From positions 12,074 to 76,073 of the forward strand of contig CAMYJA010000007.1 in NCBI GenBank assembly GCA_947258705.1: DNA of 64,000 nucleotides. Reading direction: 5' to 3'. Position 1 is the first letter of the stretch, and each line of letters opens with the position of its first letter. Of the stretch, positions 54,847 to 63,201 are shown in pieces. Below the pieces are notes generated by a model. That model ran no database searches, was not told where the DNA came from, and worked only from the letters and a program-made list of their open reading frames with translations. The stretch is from an uncultured Hyphomicrobiaceae bacterium. GTDB lineage: Bacteria; Pseudomonadota; Alphaproteobacteria; Rhizobiales; CAMYJA01. Position numbers and translations under genes: made by a program.

Positions 54847-55079
54847 GGCAGTGCTCCTTGTTGTGGTTATCCAAATTCACTTCACGAAACGGATAATCGA
54901 GCATTGCCATTGAATGGTCCTTGAACGTGGCCTTCACACTGCGTTCATGTTTAAATAGTTGTTTAATTACAATAAGATATGGGGTTATTTTTCTTTGTTC
55001 TTTATGACCGGACATATGCATAAAACGTCCGGTGGAGCGGCTTTTGTTGCTCAAAAGGCCACTCAACTCCATGCATTCG

Positions 55080-56504
55080 TCAGGCTGAGACATTGAACCA
55101 GGTAAACATGCCGGACGCCGCATGCGACAGGATGTGGCAGTGCAATGCCCATTTGCCGGGATTGTCGGCGACAAAGGCGATGGATACTTTTTCGTTCCGT
55201 CTGACAAGTTCCGTATCACGCCAGGGCGCGTCGTTCACCGGTTTGTCGTTTCTGCGCACGACCTTGAAATGATGGCCATGCATATGCATGGGGTGGGGCC
55301 AGGCGGTGCGGTTGATCAGGTCGACGATAACCGTCTGTCCCTTTTTCACGTCAAAGAGCGGTTTCTCGGTCATTCCCACCTGGCCGTTGAAGGCCCAGAC
55401 CTGACCGGCGCCTACAAGCTGCCGGATATCCATATTCTCGCCCTTATAGGTCGCGTTCCGCATGCCGCCCATGGCGCCACCTTCCATCACCATTTCATAC
55501 CTTTCCACATTGTCGAGCGGCAACGCGTCAGGCAGCGGGTTGGGCGGCAGGTTGATGGGCTCGCGCCTGTGCGGCAGCTTCGCCTCACCCTCCGCAATAT
55601 TGAGAGAAGTCAGGGGCACCGGAAAATCCTGTGACACTTCGTCAAGAAACACCGTTTCCCCCGGGGAGCCTTCAACATTGATATCGAGATCGACCCGCTG
55701 CGCCGACGCCAGGGTTATCAATTTTCTGGTAGCGCCAATATGCGTTGCCGGTTGTCCGTCGATTGCGATCACCGAGGCTTTCCAATTGCCCAATATCAAG
55801 TTGAGAGTGCGGGCATTGCAGCAATTGACGAGCCGTAAACGCAGGCGCTCATTTTTTCCGACTGTATAGGCCGGCCTGTATTGGCCGTTAACCGTGGGCC
55901 AGTTGCCCAGGCGCCCTCCGTGGGACATCTCACCCATGTGTCCCAGGCTTTCTTCATGGATCTGGCCATCATTATCAAGTCTCCAGTCATCGATGACCAT
56001 GAGCAAATCGCGGTCGAATCCGGGGGATGTTTTTTCCTCGACAATGAGCGCACCATAGAGACCGCGCGCCACCTGTTCCCATGTCCGCTCGTGAGAGTGG
56101 TACCAGAATGTTCCGGCATCGGGCGCACGGAATACATAATCGAAGCTTGCACCGGGCGGTACCGGTTTTTGGGTCAGGCCGGGAACGCCATCCATGGCGT
56201 TGTCGCTGCGCAAGCCGTGCCAGTGGATGGTTGTCGGTTGCGGCAGTTTATTGACCAGACGGACCTTGACCAGCTCGTCTTGTTTGACGCGAATTTCGGG
56301 CCCCGGCGACATGCCCTGATAGGACCAGATTTTGGTGGGCAGCTTGTCCACTCCCCTCAGCTTGGCCTCGCCGGGTCTGGCTTCGAGTACAAGAAAGCCA
56401 TCCTCCCTCCCCTTGGCGCCGGCGGGCGTCATGGAACCTGGAGCCGTCAAAAATGCGCTGCCTGCAATGGCGGCAGTACCTTGCAAAAATTTACGTCGTT
56501 CCAT
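55080..56504 (-). CDS. Tat-exported multicopper oxidase (CueO-like)
   Basis: The 474-residue protein has a twin-arginine signal (MERRKFLQG) and three cupredoxin domains. All copper ligands are seen: TIHWHGL, FWYHSHE, HPMHMHGHH and the type 1 site HCHILSHAASGM. It would oxidise Cu(I) or phenols in the periplasm and protect against copper. Two Met-rich stretches (HMGEMSHGG and GGAMGGM) may bind Cu(I). It is divergent from a DUF411 copper-protein gene with a CueR-type operator between them. Confidence 0.95.
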   Translation of the reverse strand: MERRKFLQGTAAIAGSAFLTAPGSMTPAGAKGREDGFLVLEARPGEAKLRGVDKLPTKIWSYQGMSPGPEIRVKQDELVKVRLVNKLPQPTTIHWHGLRSDNAMDGVPGLTQKPVPPGASFDYVFRAPDAGTFWYHSHERTWEQVARGLYGALIVEEKTSPGFDRDLLMVIDDWRLDNDGQIHEESLGHMGEMSHGGRLGNWPTVNGQYRPAYTVGKNERLRLRLVNCCNARTLNLILGNWKASVIAIDGQPATHIGATRKLITLASAQRVDLDINVEGSPGETVFLDEVSQDFPVPLTSLNIAEGEAKLPHRREPINLPPNPLPDALPLDNVERYEMVMEGGAMGGMRNATYKGENMDIRQLVGAGQVWAFNGQVGMTEKPLFDVKKGQTVIVDLINRTAWPHPMHMHGHHFKVVRRNDKPVNDAPWRDTELVRRNEKVSIAFVADNPGKWALHCHILSHAASGMFTWFNVSA

Positions 56505-56613
56505 TACTCTTCAAATTGCCTTTCCATAGAAATGCTGCAATCGCGTATGGTATAATGGCGTTAAGTTGCATGACAAAAAAACACGTCCCTGCCTGCACAT
56601 GAACACAAGCGTT

Positions 56614-56650
56614 CAGTATTGACCTTCCTCCAACAGGAAGGTCAATACTG
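56614..56650. promoter_or_regulatory. symmetric CueR/MerR-type promoter-operator
   Basis: GACCTTCC, seven bases, GGAAGGTC is the core of a perfect inverted repeat with arms of 15 bp. On the plus strand it reads as TTGACC (-35, 56619-56624), a 19-bp spacer, then AATACT (-10, 56644-56649). The minus strand reads exactly the same. A 19-bp spacer and this dyad are hallmarks of CueR-family activation. It should drive the oxidase and DUF411 genes together. Confidence 0.85.
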
Positions 56651-56697
56651 CCGTCCGATCGACCAGACAGACTTTATCAGCCGCGAAGGAAAAAAGC

Positions 56698-57189
56698 ATG
56701 ATCGTCAACCGGTATTATCATTGGAAACGCGCCGCCGTGAATGGGCTCGGATTGCTAGCAGTCCTGGTTATCTCTTTTGGCACGGCCTGGACCATCCTTC
56801 CCTCAAGCAGTAAGGCCGAGGACATCAAGGTTTTCAAGAACAGCGGTTGCCAGTGTTGCGCGCGGTGGGCCGCGCAATTGCGCGCCAAAGGACATCATGT
56901 CACTGAAAAAGGCGTCCTTAACATGGATGCGATCAAGAAAATGTACAATGTGCCGGAGAAATTCGAGGGATGCCACACCGCACTCGTCGGCGGTTATGTC
57001 ATCGAAGGGCATGTCCCGTTAAGGGAGATCGAGCGGCTATTGAGAGAGCGCCCCGATGCCAAAGGCCTGGCCGTGGCCGGCATGCCCATGGGCTCGCCCG
57101 GAATGGAAGTCCCGGGCGAAAAACCAGATTCCTATGACGTCCTTCTATTAAAAAAGGACGGCACTTCGGAAGTGTATGCCAAATATTGA
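56698..57189 (+). CDS. DUF411 copper-associated protein
   Basis: The 163-residue protein has an N-terminal membrane anchor or signal sequence (GLLAVLVISFGTAW) and the DUF411 domain with NSGCQCCARWAAQL, EGCHTALVGGYVIEGHVP and AGMPMGSPGME. The Cys and Met clusters suggest Cu(I) binding in the periplasm. The family usually sits beside copper-resistance genes. It is divergent from the multicopper oxidase. GAAGGA precedes the ATG. Confidence 0.93.
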   Translation: MIVNRYYHWKRAAVNGLGLLAVLVISFGTAWTILPSSSKAEDIKVFKNSGCQCCARWAAQLRAKGHHVTEKGVLNMDAIKKMYNVPEKFEGCHTALVGGYVIEGHVPLREIERLLRERPDAKGLAVAGMPMGSPGMEVPGEKPDSYDVLLLKKDGTSEVYAKY

Positions 57190-57215
57190 AGCATGAGCGG
57201 CTGCCGGTATGGGGA

Positions 57216-57845
57216 TCAGGCCGCTGCCGAACGTTCCTCCGGCCAGGGCTCACGCCAGGCGTCGATTGCGCTGATCGTCCCGTACCAGCGCTGTAATTCA
57301 GAGCAGCCGTCGAGGGGAATATTTGCTTCCTCGGCATGGGGGAGGAATGACGCAATAGCAAAATCGGCAATGGTCAGGCTATCGCCCAGTATATAGCTTT
57401 TCCCATGCAAATGGTCGTCGAGCACGGTCGCGAATTGCTTGAAATATCCGGTCGCGTCGTCAATTTCGGATTGCACCGGATCGCCAAGACCGAATTTGGG
57501 TTTGATGACATTCTCGAAAAAAATCCGGCTGGCGTGACGTGAAAAATGTGCGGTATCCCAATTGAGCCACTTCATCACCTGTATCTGCTTGACCGGATCA
57601 GACGGCCACATGTCGGAACCGGCCTTGTAGGCCAGATAGGCCATGATTGCGTGGCTCTCCCATAATTTGACATCGCCGTCCTCAAGCGCCGGCACCCTGC
57701 CATTGGGATTGACGGCCAAAAAGTCCGGATTCTTTTGCTGACCCTCGGCAATATTGACATGGACATATTCAACGGGCGAATTCAGGTGTTTCGCGACGGC
57801 GCAGGGCTTATGGGAGTTCGGCGTTTCGAAGAAAAAAAGTTTCAT
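57216..57845 (-). CDS. glutathione S-transferase
   Basis: The 209-residue protein has a thioredoxin-fold N-terminal domain (FFFETPNSHKPCAVAKHL, NPNGRVPALEDGD with the cis-proline, ESHAIMAYLA) and an all-helical C-terminal domain (SYILGDSLTIADFAIASFL). The class is not clear; it is of the phi/beta type. The ATG at 57845 with GAGGAGACC before it is right; the track start is 22 residues too early. It is divergent from a tetR gene with a palindrome between, which suggests repression by that TetR. Confidence 0.92.
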   Translation of the reverse strand: MKLFFFETPNSHKPCAVAKHLNSPVEYVHVNIAEGQQKNPDFLAVNPNGRVPALEDGDVKLWESHAIMAYLAYKAGSDMWPSDPVKQIQVMKWLNWDTAHFSRHASRIFFENVIKPKFGLGDPVQSEIDDATGYFKQFATVLDDHLHGKSYILGDSLTIADFAIASFLPHAEEANIPLDGCSELQRWYGTISAIDAWREPWPEERSAAA

Positions 57846-57892
57846 GACGGTCTCCTCAAAATTGGAATGAGAGAGAAGACTAGGTCCAATAT

Positions 57893-57916
57893 AAAATATG
57901 TTAAAGAACATATTTT
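57893..57916. promoter_or_regulatory. candidate operator between GST and tetR
   Basis: AAAATATGTT, four bases (AAAG), AACATATTTT: a perfect 10-bp inverted repeat, 41 bp before the tetR ATG and 47 bp before the GST ATG. Confidence 0.65.
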
Positions 57917-57957
57917 TCAGCTGGTATAGGATGACGAAAACCGCTGGAGGATAACAA

Positions 57958-58548
57958 ATGCCCTATGTTCCCGAACACAAGAAACGCACCCGCGCACGCA
58001 TACTGGAATGCGCCCGTCATCTTTTTAACCGACGCGGATTCACCGACGTGTCTATCGATGAAATAATGGCTTCGGCAGGTCTCACGCGCGGCGGCTTTTA
58101 CAATCACTTCAATACAAAGGAGGACCTTTACGCCGAATCCCTCCTGGCCTATGCGGAAAGCAATATGGTCAAAAGCATGAACGACGTGGCAGACGAAAAC
58201 GATCTGGCGTGGCATATCATCGATCAGTATATCTCGCGCCAGCATCTCGAAAATCTAGACGATCACTGCCCGCTCATGGCCCTACCATCAGACGTCGCCC
58301 GTGCCGGCCCTCAGGCCAGAGCAGCCTATCAGAAACTTCTCGAAGCCCTCGTCGGTGTTTTTGAAATAAACCTCGCGCAGACAAATGGCGCCTCTCCACG
58401 CCAGCAAGCGTTGGCAATCGCGACGACCTGCGTCGGCGCAATGGTGCTGACACGAACAATCGACGATCAGGAACTGGAAGAAGAAATCTGCAAAGCCGCA
58501 CGCGTCTCTGCGGGCGCGGCGATGGGCAAGGTTCCGCAGGATGCCTAG
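57958..58548 (+). CDS. TetR-family transcriptional regulator
   Basis: The 196-residue protein has a TetR HTH (TRARILECARHLFNRRGF, SIDEIMASAGLTRGGFYNHF) and a C-terminal domain of the TetR_C_6/YcdC-like class, with HCPLMALPSDVAR. GGAGGATAACAA lies in front of the ATG. It is divergent from the GST gene, which is the likely target. The HTH resembles regulators responding to electrophiles (NemR/AcrR type), but the ligand is unknown. Confidence 0.92.
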   Translation: MPYVPEHKKRTRARILECARHLFNRRGFTDVSIDEIMASAGLTRGGFYNHFNTKEDLYAESLLAYAESNMVKSMNDVADENDLAWHIIDQYISRQHLENLDDHCPLMALPSDVARAGPQARAAYQKLLEALVGVFEINLAQTNGASPRQQALAIATTCVGAMVLTRTIDDQELEEEICKAARVSAGAAMGKVPQDA

Positions 58549-58585
58549 CCTGCCGCGCTTTTCGTTCGAGGCTGTTTAAGCCGCC

Positions 58586-59497
58586 TCAAACAACCTCATC
58601 CAACCGCCACAACCTTGCCGCGCCACGAGTTCCGCTCATGTCTCCATGACGGGGTGGCCGGATGTCGATGGCGGGCGCGTCCGCGAAAATATGAGGCGCC
58701 ATCAGATCCGGCAAACGGTCGTAAAGATGAGTGAGGTTTGAAAGTCCCCCACCCAGGACTATCCGCTCCGGATCGAAAACATTCACCACAGCGGCTATGC
58801 CGCGCGCCAGGCGGCCGGAGTGGCGGCCGATCGTCGCCTGCGCCTCCTTGTCGCCTAGTTGCGCCCGTTCGGCGATCGTTTCCACGCTCGCCTGTTCACC
58901 CGTATGGCGTTCATGATCGCCAGCTAGTCCAGGCCCAGAAACCCATGTTTCCATGCAGCCCCGCCGGCCACACCAACATTCCGGCCCCGGAAACTCAAAC
59001 GCCTCCGCCCATGGCAGCGGATTATGCCCCCATTCCCCGCCAATGCGGTGCCGGCCGTCAACAACGCGCCCGTCATAAATGAGACCGCCACCGCAGCCGG
59101 TTCCGATGATGATGCCGAAAATCGATCCTGTCCCCGCCCCGGCGCCGTCGACAGCTTCCGACAGCGCGAAACAATTGGCATCATTGGCAAGCCGAAGCGG
59201 GCGCTCCAAATCGCGGGCCAGGTCGTTTTCGAAGGCCCGGCCGTTGAGCCATGTGGAATTGGCGTTCTGAACCAGCCCCGTATCGGGCGAGATCGAACCC
59301 GGCATCCCGATGCCGATATGAGCCGCCCCGCCCAGTTCATCCTCGATCTCTCCAGCGATGTTTTTCATGGCTTCGATTGTCGCGTGATAGTCGCCGCGCG
59401 GGGTGGGGCTGCGTTTTATGGACGTGAAGCGATCCTCTCCTTCAAGACCGATGGCCGCGATTTTGGTTCCGCCCAGATCAATTCCAATGCGTCGCAT
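58586..59497 (-). CDS. ROK-family sugar kinase (fructokinase-like)
   Basis: The 303-residue protein has the ROK ATP motif GIDLGGTKIAAIGLEG, the GMPGSISPDTG motif, ANDANCFALSEA, GTGCGGGLI and the zinc motif WCGRRGCMETWVSGP. The zinc cysteines and GEWGHNPLPW are typical of Mak-like fructokinases and N-acetyl sugar kinases. It phosphorylates a hexose, probably fructose. It starts four bases after the DUF3572 stop on the same strand, so they are co-transcribed. Confidence 0.92.
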   Translation of the reverse strand: MRRIGIDLGGTKIAAIGLEGEDRFTSIKRSPTPRGDYHATIEAMKNIAGEIEDELGGAAHIGIGMPGSISPDTGLVQNANSTWLNGRAFENDLARDLERPLRLANDANCFALSEAVDGAGAGTGSIFGIIIGTGCGGGLIYDGRVVDGRHRIGGEWGHNPLPWAEAFEFPGPECWCGRRGCMETWVSGPGLAGDHERHTGEQASVETIAERAQLGDKEAQATIGRHSGRLARGIAAVVNVFDPERIVLGGGLSNLTHLYDRLPDLMAPHIFADAPAIDIRPPRHGDMSGTRGAARLWRLDEVV

Positions 59498-59501
59498 GGC
59501 C

Positions 59502-59792
59502 TTAATTCTTCCCGGCAGCCCGCAAAGCATACATCGCCGGCTTGATCAATTCGGGAGCTATTGCGCGTTCGGACGCAAACACGAGGAGCAATGATTCATC
59601 CTGCAGAAGATATTCGAGAATGGAGGCTAGAAAACCGGGTTCGCCCGCTGCTTCGCGCACGTCCGACGGTCCCAGGCCAGTCGCGGCGAGAAACTGTCCA
59701 ATCCGTTCAGGCTCCAGCACAAGAAAACTCAATCCCTCTATGGCCATCGCTTCGGCCTCTTCCACATTCAGCTTTTTCCTGCTTCGTCTCAT
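59502..59792 (-). CDS. DUF3572 protein
   Basis: The 96-residue protein matches DUF3572: EEAEAMAIEGLSFL, PERIGQFLAATGLGPSDVREA and FLASILEYLLQDESLLL. The family is alphaproteobacterial and of unknown role, and is often near divK and pleD. The track start at 59837 lies inside a 24-bp palindrome that is better seen as a promoter element, so I prefer the ATG at 59792. Neither start has a good ribosome site. Confidence 0.85.
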   Translation of the reverse strand: MRRSRKKLNVEEAEAMAIEGLSFLVLEPERIGQFLAATGLGPSDVREAAGEPGFLASILEYLLQDESLLLVFASERAIAPELIKPAMYALRAAGKN

Positions 59793-59834
59793 AATTTGCC
59801 AACCATTTGAAGTAACTACTTTTTCCTGAGATCG

Positions 59835-59858
59835 CATTTTAACGACATTCTTAAAATG
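59835..59858. promoter_or_regulatory. inverted repeat with paired TTAA half-sites upstream of divK
   Basis: CATTTTAA, eight bases, TTAAAATG is a perfect inverted repeat. The TTAA half-sites lie 8 bp apart, one more than the CtrA consensus (TTAA-N7-TTAA). It sits between the DUF3572 and divK genes. Confidence 0.45.
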
Positions 59859-60029
59859 TTGGTTACCTGTTTCGCGTATGGTGACGGCTGTAAAATCATC
59901 ACTCGAATCAGTGCATGTATGTACGTTCAGTTACATTGACGTTACATCATTCCGGCGACACCTTTCAAAGGGTTCATGAGAGTCGAAGTATTTGGTGATA
60001 ATAAAAATCAGGCTGGAGACCAAATTCAA

Positions 60030-60401
60030 ATGACGAAAACCGTCATGATCGTCGAGGATAACGAACTGAACATGAAACTCTTTCATGATCTGCTCGATGC
60101 CCAAGGCTATCAGACCATCCTGATTCGAGATGGTATGGAAGCGCTCGCTACAGCCCGAAATCATAATCCCGATCTCATTCTTATGGATATTCAGCTGCCT
60201 GAAGTATCGGGTCTCGAAGTCACGAAATGGCTTAAGGAAGATGACGAGCTGCGCAATATCCCCGTTGTGGCAGTAACCGCTTTTGCCATGAAGGGGGATG
60301 AAGAACGGATCAGAGATGGTGGGTGCGAAGCCTATATCGCCAAACCGATCTCGGTTGCCGGATTTCTCGATACAGTGCGCCATTATCTGGGCGAAGCGTA
60401 A
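60030..60401 (+). CDS. divK: response regulator DivK
   Basis: DivK is a single-domain receiver that helps place cell fate at division in alphaproteobacteria. The 123-residue protein has a receiver domain with VEDNELNM, the phospho-acceptor Asp in [24 protein letters not shown] and KPISVAGFL. The length, the lack of an output domain and the pleD gene 59 bp downstream support the name. The ATG at 60030 replaces the track start by 18 codons. Confidence 0.95.
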   Translation: MTKTVMIVEDNELNMKLFHDLLDAQGYQTILIRDGMEALATARNHNPDLILMDIQLPEVSGLEVTKWLKEDDELRNIPVVAVTAFAMKGDEERIRDGGCEAYIAKPISVAGFLDTVRHYLGEA

Positions 60402-60460
60402 AATTAATGATCGGCTAGGCGTTTGATGTGTAAGCGGGTAGTAGTGCAGGGGGGCAGTCA

Positions 60461-61834
60461 ATGAGTGCGCGGATATTGGTCGTAGATGACGTAGCTGCCA
60501 ATGTGAAGCTTCTCGAGGCAAGATTGTCGGCTGAGTATTTCGAGGTGCTGACGGCCAATGGTGGGCCGGAAGCGCTTAATATTGTCAGCCGTGAAAAAAT
60601 AGATGTCATTCTACTCGACGTCATGATGCCGGGAATGGATGGATTTGAAGTCTGCCGCCGGCTGAAAGCCGACCCTAATACCCAGCATATCCCAGTGGTC
60701 ATGGTGACGGCGCTTGACCTACCATCCGACAAGGTCGAAGGCCTTGAGGCGGGTGCTGACGATTTTCTAACAAAACCTGTCGATGAAGTCGCCTTGATGA
60801 CCCGGGTGAAAAATCTGGCCCGGCTCAAGGTTCTGACCGACGAGATGATCGTTCGATATTCGTCGGGCGAACAGGTCGGCCTGCAGGAAAGCTTGAGTGA
60901 ATTGGCCGGAAAAGTCGGCAACAGTGGACGGATCCTACTGGTGGATGACAATGAACGCGCGGCCAAACGCATCAAGGACAGCCTGCAGCGGCATTTTTCC
61001 ACCTTTATAGAACCCAGTTCCGAACAGGCATTTCACAAACTGAACGATGCCGAATTCGACCTTGTCATCATCAGCCTGCACCTTCAGGAATCTGATGGCT
61101 TGCGGCTTTGTTCGCAAATCCGGTCTACCGACCAAACGCGCCATCTGCCCATAATCATGATGGTCGGTGAAGGCGACAATGCGCGTTTACTGAAGGGGCT
61201 GGACCTCGGCGTCAATGACTATTGCATCAAGCCGATAGACAGAAACGAACTGGTCGCACGTGTTCGGACTCAGATTTCGAGAAAGCGATTTACCGATCAG
61301 TTGCGCACGCGGCTCGAGCAAAGCGTGGAGATGGCCATTACGGATCCGCTGACAGGGCTCTATAACCGGCGCTATATGGAAAAACACATGAGTATGTTTG
61401 TCGATGAGTCGCTTGCGACAGGATCAAACCTGTCGTTGCTGATTATCGATATCGACAATTTCAAATCCGTAAACGACCAGCACGGACATGATACCGGTGA
61501 CATGGTTCTTGAGCAGTTTGCCACCCGGCTGCGTCGAAATGTACGTGGTATCGACCTGGTGTGCCGGCTTGGCGGCGAGGAATTCGTCGTCCTCATGCCT
61601 GAAACGGCCAAGAATGATGCCTGTATCGTTGCTGAGCGGCTGCGTAATGCGATCGCGGCAAACCCTTTCAGCATGGGTCGGACTCAAGGTTCTCTCGATG
61701 TGACTGCCAGCATCGGTGTGACTACGCTTGAGCGTGAAGACGATCGCCCGCAGACGCTTCTTAAACGGGCCGACCAGGCGCTCTACACCGCCAAACGAGA
61801 TGGACGGAACCGCGTCGTTACGGAAGCCGCCTGA
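60461..61834 (+). CDS. pleD: diguanylate cyclase response regulator PleD
   Basis: The 457-residue protein has two receiver domains (1-120 with LLDVMMPGMDGFEV, and about 150-270, which is degenerate), then a GGDEF domain with LGGEEFVVLMPE. An I-site, RGID, lies five residues ahead of GGEEF, so feedback inhibition by cyclic-di-GMP is likely. It makes cyclic-di-GMP, setting the stalk or holdfast and motility programme in Caulobacter relatives. GGGGGGCAG lies before the ATG. Confidence 0.97.
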   Translation: MSARILVVDDVAANVKLLEARLSAEYFEVLTANGGPEALNIVSREKIDVILLDVMMPGMDGFEVCRRLKADPNTQHIPVVMVTALDLPSDKVEGLEAGADDFLTKPVDEVALMTRVKNLARLKVLTDEMIVRYSSGEQVGLQESLSELAGKVGNSGRILLVDDNERAAKRIKDSLQRHFSTFIEPSSEQAFHKLNDAEFDLVIISLHLQESDGLRLCSQIRSTDQTRHLPIIMMVGEGDNARLLKGLDLGVNDYCIKPIDRNELVARVRTQISRKRFTDQLRTRLEQSVEMAITDPLTGLYNRRYMEKHMSMFVDESLATGSNLSLLIIDIDNFKSVNDQHGHDTGDMVLEQFATRLRRNVRGIDLVCRLGGEEFVVLMPETAKNDACIVAERLRNAIAANPFSMGRTQGSLDVTASIGVTTLEREDDRPQTLLKRADQALYTAKRDGRNRVVTEAA

Positions 61835-62525
61835 TTTTAGGGCCGCTCTGCAAAATCCATCCCCATTTCAAAAAAACTGAACATATCCGGACCGTTAAAC
61901 GGCATGGCGCCAGGGTGGCAAAGGGCCCTCATGACCAATTTTCGCTTGCCCGTGACATAATTGTTGCTGTAGGATTTTTAGCCAAGCCTGTATGAATGCA
62001 TGAGGGTGCCTTAATGACGTCATCAAAATGTCAACAATTTCATTAATGATGATGAAGTTTACAGGTGGCTGTAAGGAGAAAAATCGATATTCTGAAAGTC
62101 TCATTTGTTTGGGCAGACAAGAAAAAACAATGAGATGTATTTGTAGCGCGTAGCGGAATTTGGGTTGTAAAAGGGACGCGGCTAGCAGGAAACCTGAACT
62201 GGTACTGTTTCCATCCTTCACACAAATTAACTCAGAAAATTTGCTTCGTGCGATGCGAGATTTGCCTGAAGAAGTGCAAGGTCCGCCGCATTTCCTTCGC
62301 TTCGACGGGTAAGTGGTTGGTCGCAAAACGGCTTAGAGTGGCCTCCTCGTTGATGCCGTGAAATGACCAACCTGTTCGAGCCAGGTGACCAGTGCCCTCT
62401 TTGGTTCATCAGGCTCAATCGACCGGTCCAGCAATTTCTTCGGAACACAACCCCGCTGCCGAAGTGTTGCGGGGCCGGTCACATTCTCCCCCAACCTCCC
62501 GCAGCTTCGCTCCCCTCACCCGCAC
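61835..62525. other. non-coding or degenerate region
   Basis: About 690 bp between pleD and the rpmG terminator. The left half is A+T-rich and no ORF there has support. On the minus strand, 62340-62480 reads for about 50 residues without a stop before breaking, possibly a relic gene. A hairpin CCCCGC/GCGGGG lies at 62449-62473. I recognise no family. Confidence 0.4.
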
Positions 62526-62558
62526 AATAAAAACCCGGCCACCAATATTTGGGCCAGG
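62526..62558 (-). terminator. Rho-independent terminator of rpmG
   Basis: Read on the minus strand, CCTGGCC pairs with GGCCGGG around eleven bases and is followed by TTTTTATT. It lies about 70 bases after the rpmG stop. Confidence 0.7.
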
Positions 62559-62628
62559 CTGAATTCAATTTCCTGCTGTAGAAATTCCGTGAAAAAAAGC
62601 AAAACTTATGACCGGGCCATGCGCCTCG

Positions 62629-62796
62629 TCACTTGATCTTTGATTCCTTGAAGTCGACGTGAGCGCGCTTCACGGGATCATATTTTTTCAGGACCAGTTT
62701 TTCGGTCTGCGTCCGGGGGTTTTTCTTGGTCACATAATAATAACCCGTGTCGGCTGTGCTCACGAGCTTGATTTTCTGCGTATTTGACTTGGCCAT
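62629..62796 (-). CDS. rpmG: ribosomal protein L33
   Basis: This 55-residue gene is too short for the ORF track. The sequence starts [20 protein letters not shown], continues with [20 protein letters not shown] and ends with [14 protein letters not shown]. Those are the standard bL33 features, of the zinc-free (C-minus) form, since the four cysteines are absent. GGAGATATCA precedes the ATG. A short GGGGCT/AGCCCC hairpin lies just upstream, and a terminator follows. Confidence 0.97.
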   Translation of the reverse strand: MAKSNTQKIKLVSTADTGYYYVTKKNPRTQTEKLVLKKYDPVKRAHVDFKESKIK

Positions 62797-63201
62797 TGAT
62801 ATCTCCAAAAGAGTCGGGTCGGGGGGGCTTGAGAGCCCCGAGCGAAACCCATCCTCAAAACAACATTCGTCAGGAGTTTGACTGATTGGGAGCGCACTCT
62901 ATAGGAGCGCCCCTTCATGTCAAGCATCTGGAACCCGCACCGTCAGAGATTTGTCGCAGGCATGACGCAGTAAACAATGAACATGCTTAACGGGATACTA
63001 ACCCGGATCTGCAAAACTTCAGATCCGTAACGTTGCAGATTGCCGCTCGCGTCAAATTGATGCCCCATTGGAATGATCATTTGGCCTTGTCGGTCTCTGC
63101 CGGTCGCGTTCCAGGTTTTGTCTTCCGTTCTGTCGGTTGTAATTATCGGGTTGTCTTTATTTGTCATGAAAATCAGTGGGTTCAGTTTCACAGGGCCGAA
63201 A
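62797..63201. other. intergenic region between rpmG and the D,D-carboxypeptidase gene
   Basis: About 405 bp with divergent promoters expected. The minus-strand track ORF (62943-63332) overlaps the start of the carboxypeptidase gene and has no support. I see no operator or RNA gene. Confidence 0.4.

Noticed and set aside
59835-59858. True CtrA box upstream of divK
   Set aside because: The TTAA half-sites are 8 bp apart, not 7, so I list it only as a dyad.
61895-62326. 143-residue minus-strand ORF after pleD
   Set aside because: The composition is non-protein-like, there is no ribosome site and no motif; treated as non-coding.
62400-62480. RGCVPKKLL stretch on the minus strand, like the glutathione reductase redox motif
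   Set aside because: The residues on both sides do not fit glutathione reductase and the first redox cysteine is missing; probably chance.
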